Positions 45,986 to 55,258 of a stretch of 64,000 bases of DNA are shown in pieces. Numbering within the stretch: position 1 is the stretch's first letter; every line of letters starts with the position of its first letter. The notes under the pieces were generated by a model. The model was not told where the DNA came from. It saw only the letters and a list, made by a program, of their open reading frames with translations, and did not search any database. A program made the position numbers and the translations under genes. The stretch comes from Ancylobacter sp. TS-1 (GTDB lineage: Bacteria; Pseudomonadota; Alphaproteobacteria; Rhizobiales; Xanthobacteraceae), in NCBI RefSeq assembly GCF_009223885.1, contig NZ_CP045144.1, forward strand, positions 2,344,001-2,408,000, read 5' to 3'.

Positions 45986-46789
45986 TCAGCCCGCAGCCTT
46001 CAGCCGCGCAGCGCCGTGCCGGCGCTCGGCCGCCAGACGGGCGGCGGCGCCGAAGGCGGTGAACACGCCCGAGGACAGCCGGTCCTGCCAGAAGCGCCAT
46101 TCCGGGTGCCACTGGATGGCGATGTTGAAGCCCGGCGCGTCCGGCACGCGGAAGGCCTCGACCGTGCCGTCCTCGGCCCGCGCCTCGACCACGACGCCCG
46201 GCGCCAGATTCGCCACGCCCTGCCCGTGCAGCGAGTTCACCTGCCAGCGATCCGTTCCGGCAAGGCCGGCGAGCAGGCCGCCGGGCGCCAGCGCCACGTC
46301 GTGCGCCGGCCCGTACTGGGTCTCGATGTCGCGGGTGGAATCCTCGCGATGGTCGAATCGGCCGGGCTGCTCGTAGAGCTTCTGGAACAGCGTGCCGCCC
46401 AGCGCGACGTTCATCTCCTGGAAGCCGCGGCACACGCCGAACAGCGGCACGCCCCGCTCCAGCGCGGCGCGGATCAGCGGCAGCGAGATGTCGTCGCGAT
46501 GAGGATCGGCCGGTAGCGGCGGGTCGTGCGGGACGTCGCCATAATGCTGTGGGGCGACATTGGAGGGGCTGCCGGGCAGGAAGATGGCGTCGACCAGATC
46601 GAAGATCTCGTCGATCACCGCGCGCTCCGGCGCCATGTCGGCATCGACGGCCGAGATGGTGCCGGGGATGAGGACCGGCATGGCCTGCGCGCCGCGCGCG
46701 ACCGCGTAGATGTATTTTTCCGTGACGCCATGGACGACGTGGCCGCCGCTGGCCTTCACGTCGCTGATCACACCGATGACTGGACGCAT
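45986..46789 (-). CDS. Gamma-glutamyl-gamma-aminobutyrate hydrolase-like protein (PuuD/peptidase C26)
   Basis: A 267-residue class I amidotransferase-like hydrolase. The nucleophile is the cysteine in PLFGVCRGFQEMNVALGG near residues 115-130, and the His-Glu pair is in NIAIQWHPEWRFW near 222-234. LPGSPSNVAPQHYG near 72-85 resembles PuuD, which cleaves gamma-glutamyl-GABA in putrescine breakdown. No other putrescine genes are near, so that substrate is uncertain. It converges on the GntR gene and diverges from the MBOAT gene. Confidence 0.87.
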   Translation of the reverse strand: MRPVIGVISDVKASGGHVVHGVTEKYIYAVARGAQAMPVLIPGTISAVDADMAPERAVIDEIFDLVDAIFLPGSPSNVAPQHYGDVPHDPPLPADPHRDDISLPLIRAALERGVPLFGVCRGFQEMNVALGGTLFQKLYEQPGRFDHREDSTRDIETQYGPAHDVALAPGGLLAGLAGTDRWQVNSLHGQGVANLAPGVVVEARAEDGTVEAFRVPDAPGFNIAIQWHPEWRFWQDRLSSGVFTAFGAAARLAAERRHGAARLKAAG

Positions 46790-47047
46790 GATGTCTCCCG
46801 CATGCTCGCGGTCAGATGTGGTACCGGCGCCCCCCGGCTGTCAACGGCGGCGCCGGCGCGGCGGCCATGCGGCGCACGAGGGGGTGGGCGGCGCGCGAGG
46901 TTTTGGTTGCCGGATCGCCGGTCGAAACGATAGGTTCCGGCGGCATCGGGCCACCGCCGCAAGAGCGCGGCCAGGGAACGCGGCCAAGGAACGCGGCCAA
47001 AGGGCCCGGGCAAGGGGCGCAACGAAGAGGCGCCGCCGCAGGTTCGC

Positions 47048-48463
47048 ATGGTTTTTTCGTCGGTTTCCTTCCTGTTCTATTTCCTGCCGGCGTTCCTGGC
47101 CTGCTACTTCGTCCTGCCGGGCACGCGGGCGCGCAACGTCGTCCTCCTCGCCTTCTCGCTGGTCTTCTACGCCTGGGGCGGGCTCTCCAACCTCGCCGTT
47201 CTGGCCGTCTCGGTCGTCGCCAACTACCTGTTCGCGCGGGCGATCGACCCGCTCCCCGAGCCCCGGCGCCGGCGCATGCTGGTGCTCGCGGTGGCCACCA
47301 ATCTCGCCGCGCTGGTCGTCTACAAATATCTCGGCTTCCTGACGCAGAACCTGAACCTTCTGCTGCCGGCCCCGCTCCAACTGCCGGGCGCCAGCCTGCC
47401 CCTGCCGCTCGGCATCTCCTTCTTCACCTTCCACGCCATTTCCTACTTGGTCGACGTCTATCGCCGCAAAGCGCGGGCGAATGGCCGCCTGGAGGAGATC
47501 GCGGTCTATCTCACCATGTTCCCGCAGCTGGTGGCGGGGCCGATCGTGCGCTACTCGACCATCGCGGACCGCATCCGCGCGCGCCGGACGACGCTCGGGC
47601 GGGTCTCGGCGGGGCTGCGCATCTTCGTCATCGGCCTCGCCTGGAAGGTGCTGATCGCCGATCAGGTGGCGCCCGTCGCCGAGGTGGTGTTCGACCGGAC
47701 CGCCGCGCCCACTCTCGGCGAGGCATGGCTCGGCGTCAGCGCCTATGCGCTGCAGATCTATTTCGACTTCGGCGGCTACTCGAACATGGCCATCGGCCTC
47801 GCGCTGGCGATGGGCCTGCGGTTCCCGCGCAACTTCAACCTGCCCTATGGCGCCCGGTCGATCACCGATTTCTGGCGGCGCTGGCACATGAGCCTGTCGA
47901 GCTGGTTCCGCGACTATGTGTACGTCCCGCTCGGCGGCAACCGGCACGGCCACCTCCACACGGCGGTCAATCTGTGGACCGTGTTCCTGCTGTGCGGCCT
48001 CTGGCACGGGGCGAGCTGGAACTTCGTGATCTGGGGCATCCATCACGGCGCCTTCCTGGTGCTGGAGCGCACGCGCTTCGGCGCCCTCCTGCGCGCCGGG
48101 CCGGGCGTGCTGCGCCACGCCTATGTGCTGCTCGTCGTGCTCACCGGCTGGGTCTGGTTCCGCGCCGACAGCCTGCCCGGCGCGCTCGCGTTGTTTGCCG
48201 GCATGGCCGGCCTCAACGGCGCCGGGCCGCCGACGCTGCCTCTGGCGCTGGAGCTTGTTCCGATGACCAGCGCCATGCTGGTTCTGGGCTGGCCGCTGGC
48301 CATGTTCGGCCTGCCGAGGATGCCGTCGCTCTCGCTGCCGGCGCGCCTGCGCGCCGCGCTCGCGGGTGCGGGCGACACTCTGGCCATCGTGCTGATGTTC
48401 GGCCTCTGCCTCGTCTCGGTGGGCGCCTCGGCCTATGCGCCCTTCCTGTATTTCCGGTTCTGA
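47048..48463 (+). CDS. MBOAT-family O-acyltransferase (AlgI-like)
   Basis: A 471-residue membrane-bound O-acyltransferase with about ten hydrophobic segments. The family histidines are visible in FWRRWHMSLSSWFRDYVY near residues 276-293 and CGLWHGASWNFVIWG near 316-330. In alginate and cellulose systems such proteins pass acetyl groups across the inner membrane. FSSVSFLFYFLPAFL at the start is typical of AlgI/DltB-like members. It is followed 13 bases later by an AlgJ-like protein, so the two form an O-acetylation pair. No polymer synthase is encoded nearby, so the accepting glycan is unknown. Confidence 0.92.
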   Translation: MVFSSVSFLFYFLPAFLACYFVLPGTRARNVVLLAFSLVFYAWGGLSNLAVLAVSVVANYLFARAIDPLPEPRRRRMLVLAVATNLAALVVYKYLGFLTQNLNLLLPAPLQLPGASLPLPLGISFFTFHAISYLVDVYRRKARANGRLEEIAVYLTMFPQLVAGPIVRYSTIADRIRARRTTLGRVSAGLRIFVIGLAWKVLIADQVAPVAEVVFDRTAAPTLGEAWLGVSAYALQIYFDFGGYSNMAIGLALAMGLRFPRNFNLPYGARSITDFWRRWHMSLSSWFRDYVYVPLGGNRHGHLHTAVNLWTVFLLCGLWHGASWNFVIWGIHHGAFLVLERTRFGALLRAGPGVLRHAYVLLVVLTGWVWFRADSLPGALALFAGMAGLNGAGPPTLPLALELVPMTSAMLVLGWPLAMFGLPRMPSLSLPARLRAALAGAGDTLAIVLMFGLCLVSVGASAYAPFLYFRF

Positions 48464-48476
48464 GGGGGAGACGGGG

Positions 48477-49619
48477 ATGACCTTGTTGCTGCGACTGAGG
48501 CGCTGGCTGGCGGTCTTCTTCTTCGCGGTGCTGTGCCTGCCGGCCCTCGGGCTGTTCCTGCCCGACCTGCCGGCGCCCGAGCGCACCGCGCTCGCCCCGG
48601 CCGCCCGATGGTGGAGGAACGCCTCCCGCCATCTCGATCCCTATATCAACGACACGTTCGGCTTCCGCGGCGCGGTGCTGGCGGCCCATGGGCGCTATCT
48701 GCGCTTCATCGGCTCGCCGCCGAGCGACCGCGTGCTGGAAGGCGAGAACGGCGCCCTGTTCATCCGCGACGACGCCACGCTCGAACAATCGCTCGGCCAG
48801 ACGGTCCGCCCCGGGGCCGTCGCCGGCTTCGTCGACTTTACGCGATCGCTGGACGCGCAGGTGACGGCGCTGGGCGGCCGCTTCGTCGCCCTCATCGCGC
48901 CGAACGCCCAGACCGTCACGCGCGAGAACCTGCCCGCCTATGCCCGCCGCGCCATGAAGACGCCGACCGAATACGACCTGATCGCCGAACGGATGGCAGC
49001 GGACGGCATTCCCTTCGTCGACCTGCGTCCGCTGATGGAGGCGGCCAAGAAAGACGGGCCGATCTATTTCCGCTACGACACCCACTGGAACGAGCGCGGT
49101 GCCCTCCTTGCCTTCAACGCGGCGATGGACGCGGCCGGCCGGCCAGACCTCGCCGTAAGCCCCGAGGCCGCGCTGGGACCGCCGGTCGCCCGGCCCGATG
49201 GCGATCTGCTGCGCCTTGCCGGGCTCGAGCAACCCGATCCGCCCGATCGGCGCTTTCAGTGGCAGGAGCCCTTCATCGCCCCGCAGAACCTCGCGCCGGT
49301 CGCGGGCGCCGTCATGGAAGCCGACCATCCGATCTTTCATTCGGAAGCGTTCGAGACCGGCCATGCCGGGCCACGAATCATGGTGGTGGGGGATTCCTTC
49401 ACCCGCGATTTCTGGCGTGGCCTGATAGCGACCCGAAGCTCCGCCTTCGCGTGGGCGCATCACCGGAGCTGCCGCTTCGATCGCGGCCTGATCGAGCGTT
49501 TCCGGCCCGATATCCTGATCTACATCCCGGTCGAGCGGTATCTTCCCTGCGACGCTTCCCTCGCGCCTGCCGGGGTGGCGGCGCCGAACGCCTTGCCCAC
49601 CGGGCCGGCGGCGCACTAG
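48477..49619 (+). CDS. AlgJ/AlgX-like SGNH O-acetyltransferase
   Basis: A 380-residue protein with one N-terminal membrane helix (about 9-30) and a periplasmic SGNH-hydrolase-like domain. The Asp-His motif is YDTHWNERG with D201 and H203. The block GDSFTRDFW (G305-D306-S307) carries the nucleophile region. AlgJ/AlgX use these residues to place acetyl groups on exported polysaccharide. The ATG at 48477 has GGGGGAG upstream; an earlier in-frame start overlaps the MBOAT gene. It forms a pair with that gene. Confidence 0.87.
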   Translation: MTLLLRLRRWLAVFFFAVLCLPALGLFLPDLPAPERTALAPAARWWRNASRHLDPYINDTFGFRGAVLAAHGRYLRFIGSPPSDRVLEGENGALFIRDDATLEQSLGQTVRPGAVAGFVDFTRSLDAQVTALGGRFVALIAPNAQTVTRENLPAYARRAMKTPTEYDLIAERMAADGIPFVDLRPLMEAAKKDGPIYFRYDTHWNERGALLAFNAAMDAAGRPDLAVSPEAALGPPVARPDGDLLRLAGLEQPDPPDRRFQWQEPFIAPQNLAPVAGAVMEADHPIFHSEAFETGHAGPRIMVVGDSFTRDFWRGLIATRSSAFAWAHHRSCRFDRGLIERFRPDILIYIPVERYLPCDASLAPAGVAAPNALPTGPAAH

Positions 49620-49655
49620 AAGGCATCTTCCCGTCCGTTCAGCCCCGGCCCTTCC

Positions 49656-50177
49656 ATGCCCCTTTCCTCCCAGGACCTTCTCGCCCGCCTCGCCGCGCTC
49701 GGCATCGAGCAGCGCACGGTCGAGCACCCGCCTCTGTTCACGGTGGAGGATTCGCAGGCGCTGCGCGGCGACATACCCGGCGGCCACACCAAGAATCTCT
49801 TCCTCAAGGACAAGAAGGGGAACCTCTTCCTCGTCGTGGTGGAGGAGGAGACCCGCGTCGACCTCAAGAACCTGCACATCCCGCTCGGGGCGGCGAGCAA
49901 GCTCTCCTTCGGCAGCGCCGAGCTGCTGGAGGAGGTGCTCGGCGTGAAGCCCGGCGCGGTGACGGCCTTCGGCCCGGTCAACGATACGGAAGGCCGCGTG
50001 AGCGTGGTGCTCGACGCCGGGCTCATGGAGCACGCGGCGATCAACTGCCATCCGCTGGTCAACACCGCGACCACCACCATAGGCCGCGACGATCTGGTGC
50101 GCTTCCTGCGTGCCACCGGGCATGAGCCGGTGATCCTCGCGGTGCCGCGCCGCAGCGAGGCGGCGGACGAGGCGTAA
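49656..50177 (+). CDS. Prolyl-tRNA deacylase ProX (YbaK/EbsC family)
   Basis: A 173-residue INS/YbaK-fold editing protein that hydrolyses mischarged aminoacyl-tRNA such as Ala-tRNAPro. It shows the features of ProXp-ala: TKNLFLKDKKGNLFLVVV, the conserved lysine, and GPVNDTEGRVSVVLDAGLM. NCHPLVNTATTTI near the end is also typical. It begins 36 bases after the acetyltransferase gene and may be co-transcribed with it or start its own transcript. The thioredoxin-like gene follows after 78 bases. Confidence 0.92.
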   Translation: MPLSSQDLLARLAALGIEQRTVEHPPLFTVEDSQALRGDIPGGHTKNLFLKDKKGNLFLVVVEEETRVDLKNLHIPLGAASKLSFGSAELLEEVLGVKPGAVTAFGPVNDTEGRVSVVLDAGLMEHAAINCHPLVNTATTTIGRDDLVRFLRATGHEPVILAVPRRSEAADEA

Positions 50178-50255
50178 GCCCGCCGCGCCGGTTGCATTCG
50201 CGGCGCGGCCGACCATCTTAGACGGCGAGTACGAGCCCCATTGCGAGGACGCCCC

Positions 50256-51182
50256 ATGTTGCTGAACCAGCCCTCCTCCCCGGCCGCGAACGGTGGCACG
50301 GCACCGGCCGGCGACGATGTCGTGATCGACGTCACGACCCGCGATTTCATGAAGGAGGTCGTGGAGGAATCACGCAAGCGCCCGGTTCTGGTGGACTTCT
50401 GGGCGCCGTGGTGCGGCCCCTGCCGCCAGCTCACGCCGGTCATCGAGAAGGTCGTGCGCGCCGCCAAGGGCAAGGTGCGCCTCGCCAAGATGAACACCGA
50501 CGACCACCCCGCCATCGCCCAGCAGCTCGGCATCCAGTCGCTGCCGACCGTCTACGCCTTCGTCAACGGCCAGCCGGTCGACGGCTTCATGGGCGCGCAG
50601 ACCGAGACGCAGGTGCAGGCGCTGGTCGACCGGCTCGCCGGCGCTTCGGCCGGTGACGACATCGCCGAGGTGATCGCCTCGGCCGAGGCCGCGCTCGCCG
50701 AGGGCGATCTCGTCGGCGCCGCCGAGATTTTCGCCGCCGTGCTCGGCGAGGAGCCGGCCAACCTCAAGGCTCTCGCCGGCCTCGCCCGCGCGCAGCTTCT
50801 CGCCGGCGATCTCGAACAGGCCAAGGCGACGCTGGCGCTGGCGCCCGAGACCGCCGCCAATGACAGCGGCCTCGCCGCCGTGCGCGCCGCCATCGAGCTT
50901 GAGGAAGCGGCCGCCGAACTCGGCGATGTGCGCGAGCTGGAAGCCCGCGTCGCCGCCAACCCGCTCAACCATCAGGCGCGCTTCGACCTCGCGCTGGCGC
51001 TCAATGCGCGCGGCATGCGCGAGGAGGCGGCCGACCACCTGCTCGCCATCGTGCGCAAGGACCGCGCCTGGGAAGACGACGGCGCGCGCAAGCAGCTCGT
51101 GCAGTTCTTCGAGGCCTGGGGGCCGACCGACGAGCACACCATCGCCGGCCGCCGCCGCCTGTCCTCGATCCTGTTCGCCTGA
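50256..51182 (+). CDS. Thioredoxin-TPR protein (CnoX/YbbN-like)
   Basis: A 308-residue protein with a thioredoxin domain (about 22-125) and a C-terminal TPR-like helical region (about 135-305). The active site is FWAPWCGPCRQL with W52-CGPC-56, so the redox pair is intact, unlike the E. coli protein. QSLPTVYAFVNGQPVDGF is the cis-Pro region. CnoX proteins protect GroEL clients from oxidation. The ATG at 50256 is preferred over 50241. It precedes the LON-domain gene, a common pair in the order. Confidence 0.93.
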   Translation: MLLNQPSSPAANGGTAPAGDDVVIDVTTRDFMKEVVEESRKRPVLVDFWAPWCGPCRQLTPVIEKVVRAAKGKVRLAKMNTDDHPAIAQQLGIQSLPTVYAFVNGQPVDGFMGAQTETQVQALVDRLAGASAGDDIAEVIASAEAALAEGDLVGAAEIFAAVLGEEPANLKALAGLARAQLLAGDLEQAKATLALAPETAANDSGLAAVRAAIELEEAAAELGDVRELEARVAANPLNHQARFDLALALNARGMREEAADHLLAIVRKDRAWEDDGARKQLVQFFEAWGPTDEHTIAGRRRLSSILFA

Positions 51183-51254
51183 CGCCCGGGGCCGCCGCCG
51201 GCCCGCAATCGCCGCAAGGCACAAGCCCAGCGGCACGCGCCGCAAGGAACGTCA

Positions 51255-51932
51255 ATGGCGATCAACCGCCCCTACAAAGATCCGTCCGAGCTGGCGCCGA
51301 TCATCCCGCTGTTCCCGCTGGAGGGGGCGCTGCTGCTGCCGCGCTGCCAGCTTCCGCTCAACGTCTTCGAGCCGCGCTATCTCACCATGGTGGATGCGGC
51401 GCTGGCGGGCCACCGCCTGATCGGCATCATCCAGACGGCGCCGGTCCAGCCGCCCCTCGCCGTGCCCGGAGCGCCGGAGATCGTGCAGGTCGGTTGCGTC
51501 GGCCGCATCACCGAGATCGCCGAGAGCGGCGACGGGCGCTACCTGATGAATCTCAGCGGCGTCGTGCGTTTCCGCGTCGTGGCGGAGGTCGATTCCGGCA
51601 CGCCGTTCCGGCAGGCCCACGTCGACTACGAGCCGTTCCGCGGCGACTTCACGCCCAATCTCGGCGCCGACGCGGTGGACCGGGGCACGCTGCTGCGCAC
51701 GCTCGCCGCCTATCTCGACGCCAACCAGCTCGACGCGGACTGGGAGAGCATCAAGGACGCGCCCAACGAGGCGCTGGTCAATGCGCTGGCCATGATGTCG
51801 CCCTTCGGCCCGCGCGAGAAGCAGGCGCTGCTGGAGGCCGGCAGCCTGGCCGCCCGCGCCGAGATGCTGATCGCGGTCACGCAGATGTCGATGGCCCGCA
51901 CCGGCGGCGAGGGCGACGGCTCGCTGCAATAG
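51255..51932 (+). CDS. LON substrate-binding-domain protein
   Basis: A 225-residue stand-alone LON N-terminal (substrate-binding) domain without ATPase or protease parts. Seen are IIPLFPLEGALLLPRCQLPL at residues 13-32, VFEPRYLTMVDAAL, and GCVGRITEIAESGDGRYLM in the middle. Its role is unknown; members often lie beside a thioredoxin-TPR gene, as here. AAGGAA lies six bases before the ATG. In several relatives a Trm112-like gene follows; here it is 6 kb away. Confidence 0.92.
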   Translation: MAINRPYKDPSELAPIIPLFPLEGALLLPRCQLPLNVFEPRYLTMVDAALAGHRLIGIIQTAPVQPPLAVPGAPEIVQVGCVGRITEIAESGDGRYLMNLSGVVRFRVVAEVDSGTPFRQAHVDYEPFRGDFTPNLGADAVDRGTLLRTLAAYLDANQLDADWESIKDAPNEALVNALAMMSPFGPREKQALLEAGSLAARAEMLIAVTQMSMARTGGEGDGSLQ

Positions 51933-51963
51933 CCACCCGCTCGCGAGGAGGCCGGCCGGTTCG

Positions 51964-52023
51964 AAAAAGGCGGACGAGGGACGCGGCGCCGGGGGGCGGT
52001 TGGCGTCGCATCCCTCGCCCTTT
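51964..52023. terminator. Bidirectional terminator between LON-domain and RND pump genes
   Basis: A long imperfect stem (left arm 51971-51990, right arm 52002-52020, G-T mismatches only at a few steps) has AAAAA before it and TTT after it. It lies between two converging genes and could stop both transcripts. Confidence 0.65.
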
Positions 52024-52072
52024 CCTCCCCGGCACGCCGGGAAGGATCGGAGCCGGCCTGTACCGCCGCCCT

Positions 52073-55000
52073 CTATTCCGCCGCGATGGGCGGGCGCGGG
52101 CCGGCGTGCTGGCCGGGGTGCGGCATGGCGTGCACGGTCGGCAGCACCGGCGCGGGAGCGTGCTCGTCCGGCTCGTCGCGGGCGCCGACGAAGCGCCCGA
52201 ACAGGTGGGCGAACAGCCGGCCGAGATCGTCCATCAGCGTGAACACCGCCGGCACGAACACCAGCGACAGCACCGTCGAGGCGATCAGGCCGCCGATCAC
52301 CGCGATCGCCATCGGCGAGCGGAAGTCGCCGCCTTCGCCGAGGCCGAGGGCGGAGGGCATCATGCCCGCCGCCATGGCGATGGTGGTCATTACGATGGGC
52401 TGGGCCCGCTTGCGGCCGGCCTCGATCAGCGCGGTGGTGCGGTCCACGCCCGCATGCACCGCCTCGATAGCGAAGTCGACCAGCAGGATCGCGTTCTTGG
52501 TCACGATGCCCATCAGCATCAGGAAGCCGATGACCACCGGCAGCGTCATCGCATTGTTGGTGAGCAGCAGCGCGATGAAGGCGCCGCCGACCGAGAGCGG
52601 CAGGGCGATGAGGATGGTGATCGGCTGCAGCACATTGGCGAACAGCAGCACCAGCACCGCCAGAACCATCAGGACGCCGGCGCCCATGGCGGTGGCGAAG
52701 CCGCCGAACACCTCGCCCATGATCTCGGCGTCGCCGGTCTCCTTCAGCATCACGCCGGCCGGCAGGTTCTTCGCGACAGGCAGCGCGTAGACCTCGGCCA
52801 GCGCCTCGCCGAGCTGGGTGTTGCCCGCCAGATCCGCCTCGATGGCGACGCGCCGGGCGCGGTCGTAGCGGTCGAGGCTGGAAGGGCCGGTGCCGAAGGA
52901 GAGATCGGCCACGGCCGAGAGCGGCACCGCGGTGCCCGCCGCCGTGCGGACCTTCAGCGTCTCGAAGGTCGAGAGCCGGGCGCGCGCCGTCTCGTCGAGC
53001 TGCACGCGGATCGGCACCTGCCGGTCGCCGGCGGAGAATTTGGCGAGGTTCTGCGACACGTCGCCAATGGTGGCGATGCGCACGGTCTGCGCGATGTCGG
53101 CGACTGAGACGCCGAGTTCGGCGGCTTCGGCGAGCTTGGGCACGACGCGCAGTTCCGGCCGCTCCAGCGCGGCGGAGGTCTGCACATTCGACAGGCCCTT
53201 CACGCTGGAGCGGATCTCCCGCTCCAGTTCCAACGCCGTCTTCTCCACCACCGCGCCGTCCGAACCGGAGAGGATGAGCGTGAACTCGCGCCCGCCCGGG
53301 CCGGCGCCGCCCGAGGCGCCGAAATTGAAGCGCAGGTCGGGGATCTCGGCGACCGCCTCACGCATGCGCATCTCGAACTGCTTCTGGGTCTCCTTGCGCT
53401 CGCCGCGCGGAACGAGATTGACGATGATGGTGGCCTTGCGCACCTCGCCGGCCCCGTTGACCGGCCCGCCGGTCGAGCCCGAGCCGGCGGTGGCGAACAC
53501 GCTGGCCACTTCCGGCTGCGCCTTCAGCTTCGCCGACACCTCGTCGACGACCCGGCGCGTGGTGTCCAGCGTGGCGCCCGGCGGCAGTTCCAGCGCCAGT
53601 ACAGAACGCGACACGTCGGAATTGGGGATGAAGCCGGACGGCAACAGGGTGGAGAGCCACATCGAGCCCATGAACAGCAGGATGCCCGCCGCCACGGTGA
53701 GGAAGCGGTGACGAACCGAGCGGCGCAGCAGCCCGATGTAAAGCCGCATCAGCGCGCCGTCCGGCGTCTCACGATGACCGTGGTCGCGCAGGAAATAGGC
53801 GGCCAGCATGGGCGTCAGCAGGCGCGCCACCAGCAGCGAGAACAGCACCGCCACGGCCACCGTGATGCCGAACTGGCGGAAATACTGGCCGGCAATGCCG
53901 CCCATGAAGCTGACGGGCAGGAACACCGCGACGATGGTCAGCGTGGTCGCCACCACGGCGAGGCCGATCTCGTCGGCGGCGTCGACGGCCGCGCGATAGG
54001 CCGACTTGCCCAGCCGCATGTGCCGCACGATGTTCTCGATCTCGACGATGGCGTCGTCGACGAGGATGCCGGTGACCAGCGTCACCGCCAGCAGGCTCAC
54101 CCCGTTCAGCGAGAAGCCGAGCAGGTCCATGACCCAGAAGGTCGGCAGGATGGAGAGCGGAATGGCCGTCGCGGTGATGATGGTGGCGCGCCAGTCGCGC
54201 AGGAACAGCATGACCACGATGACCGCCAGCAGCGCGCCCTCGATGAGGGTGTGCATGGCCGAGCGGTAATCGGCCTGGGTGTATTTCACCGTCGAGTCGA
54301 TCAGCGTGATGTCGACCTCGGGATGGCGCGCTTCCAGCGCGCGCAGCGCCTCGTCGGCCCGCTCGGCCACCACGACATCGGAGAAGCCCTTGGCGCGGTA
54401 GACGCCGAAGGCCACCACCGGCTTGCCGTCGAGCCGGGCGAAGATCCGCGGCTCGGCCGCGCCGTCGGTCACCGAGCCGAGATCGGCGAGGCGCACGTGA
54501 CGTCCGCCCGGCAGGGCGATGCGGGTTTCGGCGAGGTCGGCCACCGTGGTCGCGCCGCCGAGCGTGCGGACGGATTGCTCCTGCGTGCCGATTTCGCCGC
54601 GCCCGCCGGCCAGATCGACATTGGTGGCGGCGAGCTGGCGGTTGACGTCCGCTGCCGTCACGCCGAGCGCGGCGAGCTTGTCGGGATCGAGCGAGATGCG
54701 GATCTCGCGCTCGACGCCGCCCTCGCGCTTGACCTGCGCCACGCCGCGCACGCCCTGAAGGGCGCGGATCACCGTGTCGTCGACGAACCAGGACAGCTCC
54801 TCCGGCGTCATGGCCGGTGCCGAGGCGGCATAGGTCACGATGGCCATGCCCTCGACGTCGACGCGCTGGATCAGCGGCTCCTGAATATCCTGCGGCAGCT
54901 CGGTGCGGATCTTGGTTACGGCGTCGCGCACGTCGTTGACGGCGCGGTCGACCTGCGTCTCGAGCTGGAACTCGACAACGGTGAGGGACGTGCCCTCGGT

Positions 55001-55258
55001 GATGGTCGAGGTGATGTGCTTGACGCCCTGCACGCCGGCGACCGAGGTCTCCACGCGCTTGGTCACCTGCGCCTCCAGCTCGCTCGGCGCGGCGCCGGGC
55101 TGGGTGATGGTGACGGAGACGATGGGCACGTCGATATTCGGCATGCGCGTGATCGGCAGCTGGTCGAAGGTGTAGAGGCCGATGGCGGTCAGCACCACGA
55201 ACAGCACGATGGAGGGCACCGGCTTGCGGATCGCCCAGGCGGAGATGTTAAGGGCCAT
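52073..55258 (-). CDS. RND efflux transporter permease (HAE1 family)
   Basis: A 1061-residue inner-membrane drug/proton antiporter of the AcrB group. It has the start motif [20 protein letters not shown], twelve membrane helices in two halves, and the proton-relay aspartates in [19 protein letters not shown] in helix 4. [20 protein letters not shown] is the matching motif of the second half. The short His/Pro-rich tail after the last helix is of no known function. Its ATG overlaps the stop of the adaptor gene by one base (TAATG). No outer-membrane channel gene is present, so a TolC-type partner is encoded elsewhere. Confidence 0.95.
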   Translation of the reverse strand: MALNISAWAIRKPVPSIVLFVVLTAIGLYTFDQLPITRMPNIDVPIVSVTITQPGAAPSELEAQVTKRVETSVAGVQGVKHITSTITEGTSLTVVEFQLETQVDRAVNDVRDAVTKIRTELPQDIQEPLIQRVDVEGMAIVTYAASAPAMTPEELSWFVDDTVIRALQGVRGVAQVKREGGVEREIRISLDPDKLAALGVTAADVNRQLAATNVDLAGGRGEIGTQEQSVRTLGGATTVADLAETRIALPGGRHVRLADLGSVTDGAAEPRIFARLDGKPVVAFGVYRAKGFSDVVVAERADEALRALEARHPEVDITLIDSTVKYTQADYRSAMHTLIEGALLAVIVVMLFLRDWRATIITATAIPLSILPTFWVMDLLGFSLNGVSLLAVTLVTGILVDDAIVEIENIVRHMRLGKSAYRAAVDAADEIGLAVVATTLTIVAVFLPVSFMGGIAGQYFRQFGITVAVAVLFSLLVARLLTPMLAAYFLRDHGHRETPDGALMRLYIGLLRRSVRHRFLTVAAGILLFMGSMWLSTLLPSGFIPNSDVSRSVLALELPPGATLDTTRRVVDEVSAKLKAQPEVASVFATAGSGSTGGPVNGAGEVRKATIIVNLVPRGERKETQKQFEMRMREAVAEIPDLRFNFGASGGAGPGGREFTLILSGSDGAVVEKTALELEREIRSSVKGLSNVQTSAALERPELRVVPKLAEAAELGVSVADIAQTVRIATIGDVSQNLAKFSAGDRQVPIRVQLDETARARLSTFETLKVRTAAGTAVPLSAVADLSFGTGPSSLDRYDRARRVAIEADLAGNTQLGEALAEVYALPVAKNLPAGVMLKETGDAEIMGEVFGGFATAMGAGVLMVLAVLVLLFANVLQPITILIALPLSVGGAFIALLLTNNAMTLPVVIGFLMLMGIVTKNAILLVDFAIEAVHAGVDRTTALIEAGRKRAQPIVMTTIAMAAGMMPSALGLGEGGDFRSPMAIAVIGGLIASTVLSLVFVPAVFTLMDDLGRLFAHLFGRFVGARDEPDEHAPAPVLPTVHAMPHPGQHAGPRPPIAAE

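Noticed and set aside
46841..48586. 581-codon minus-strand frame opposite the MBOAT gene
   Set aside because: Arg/Glu/His-rich shadow; the plus strand carries both conserved MBOAT histidine motifs.
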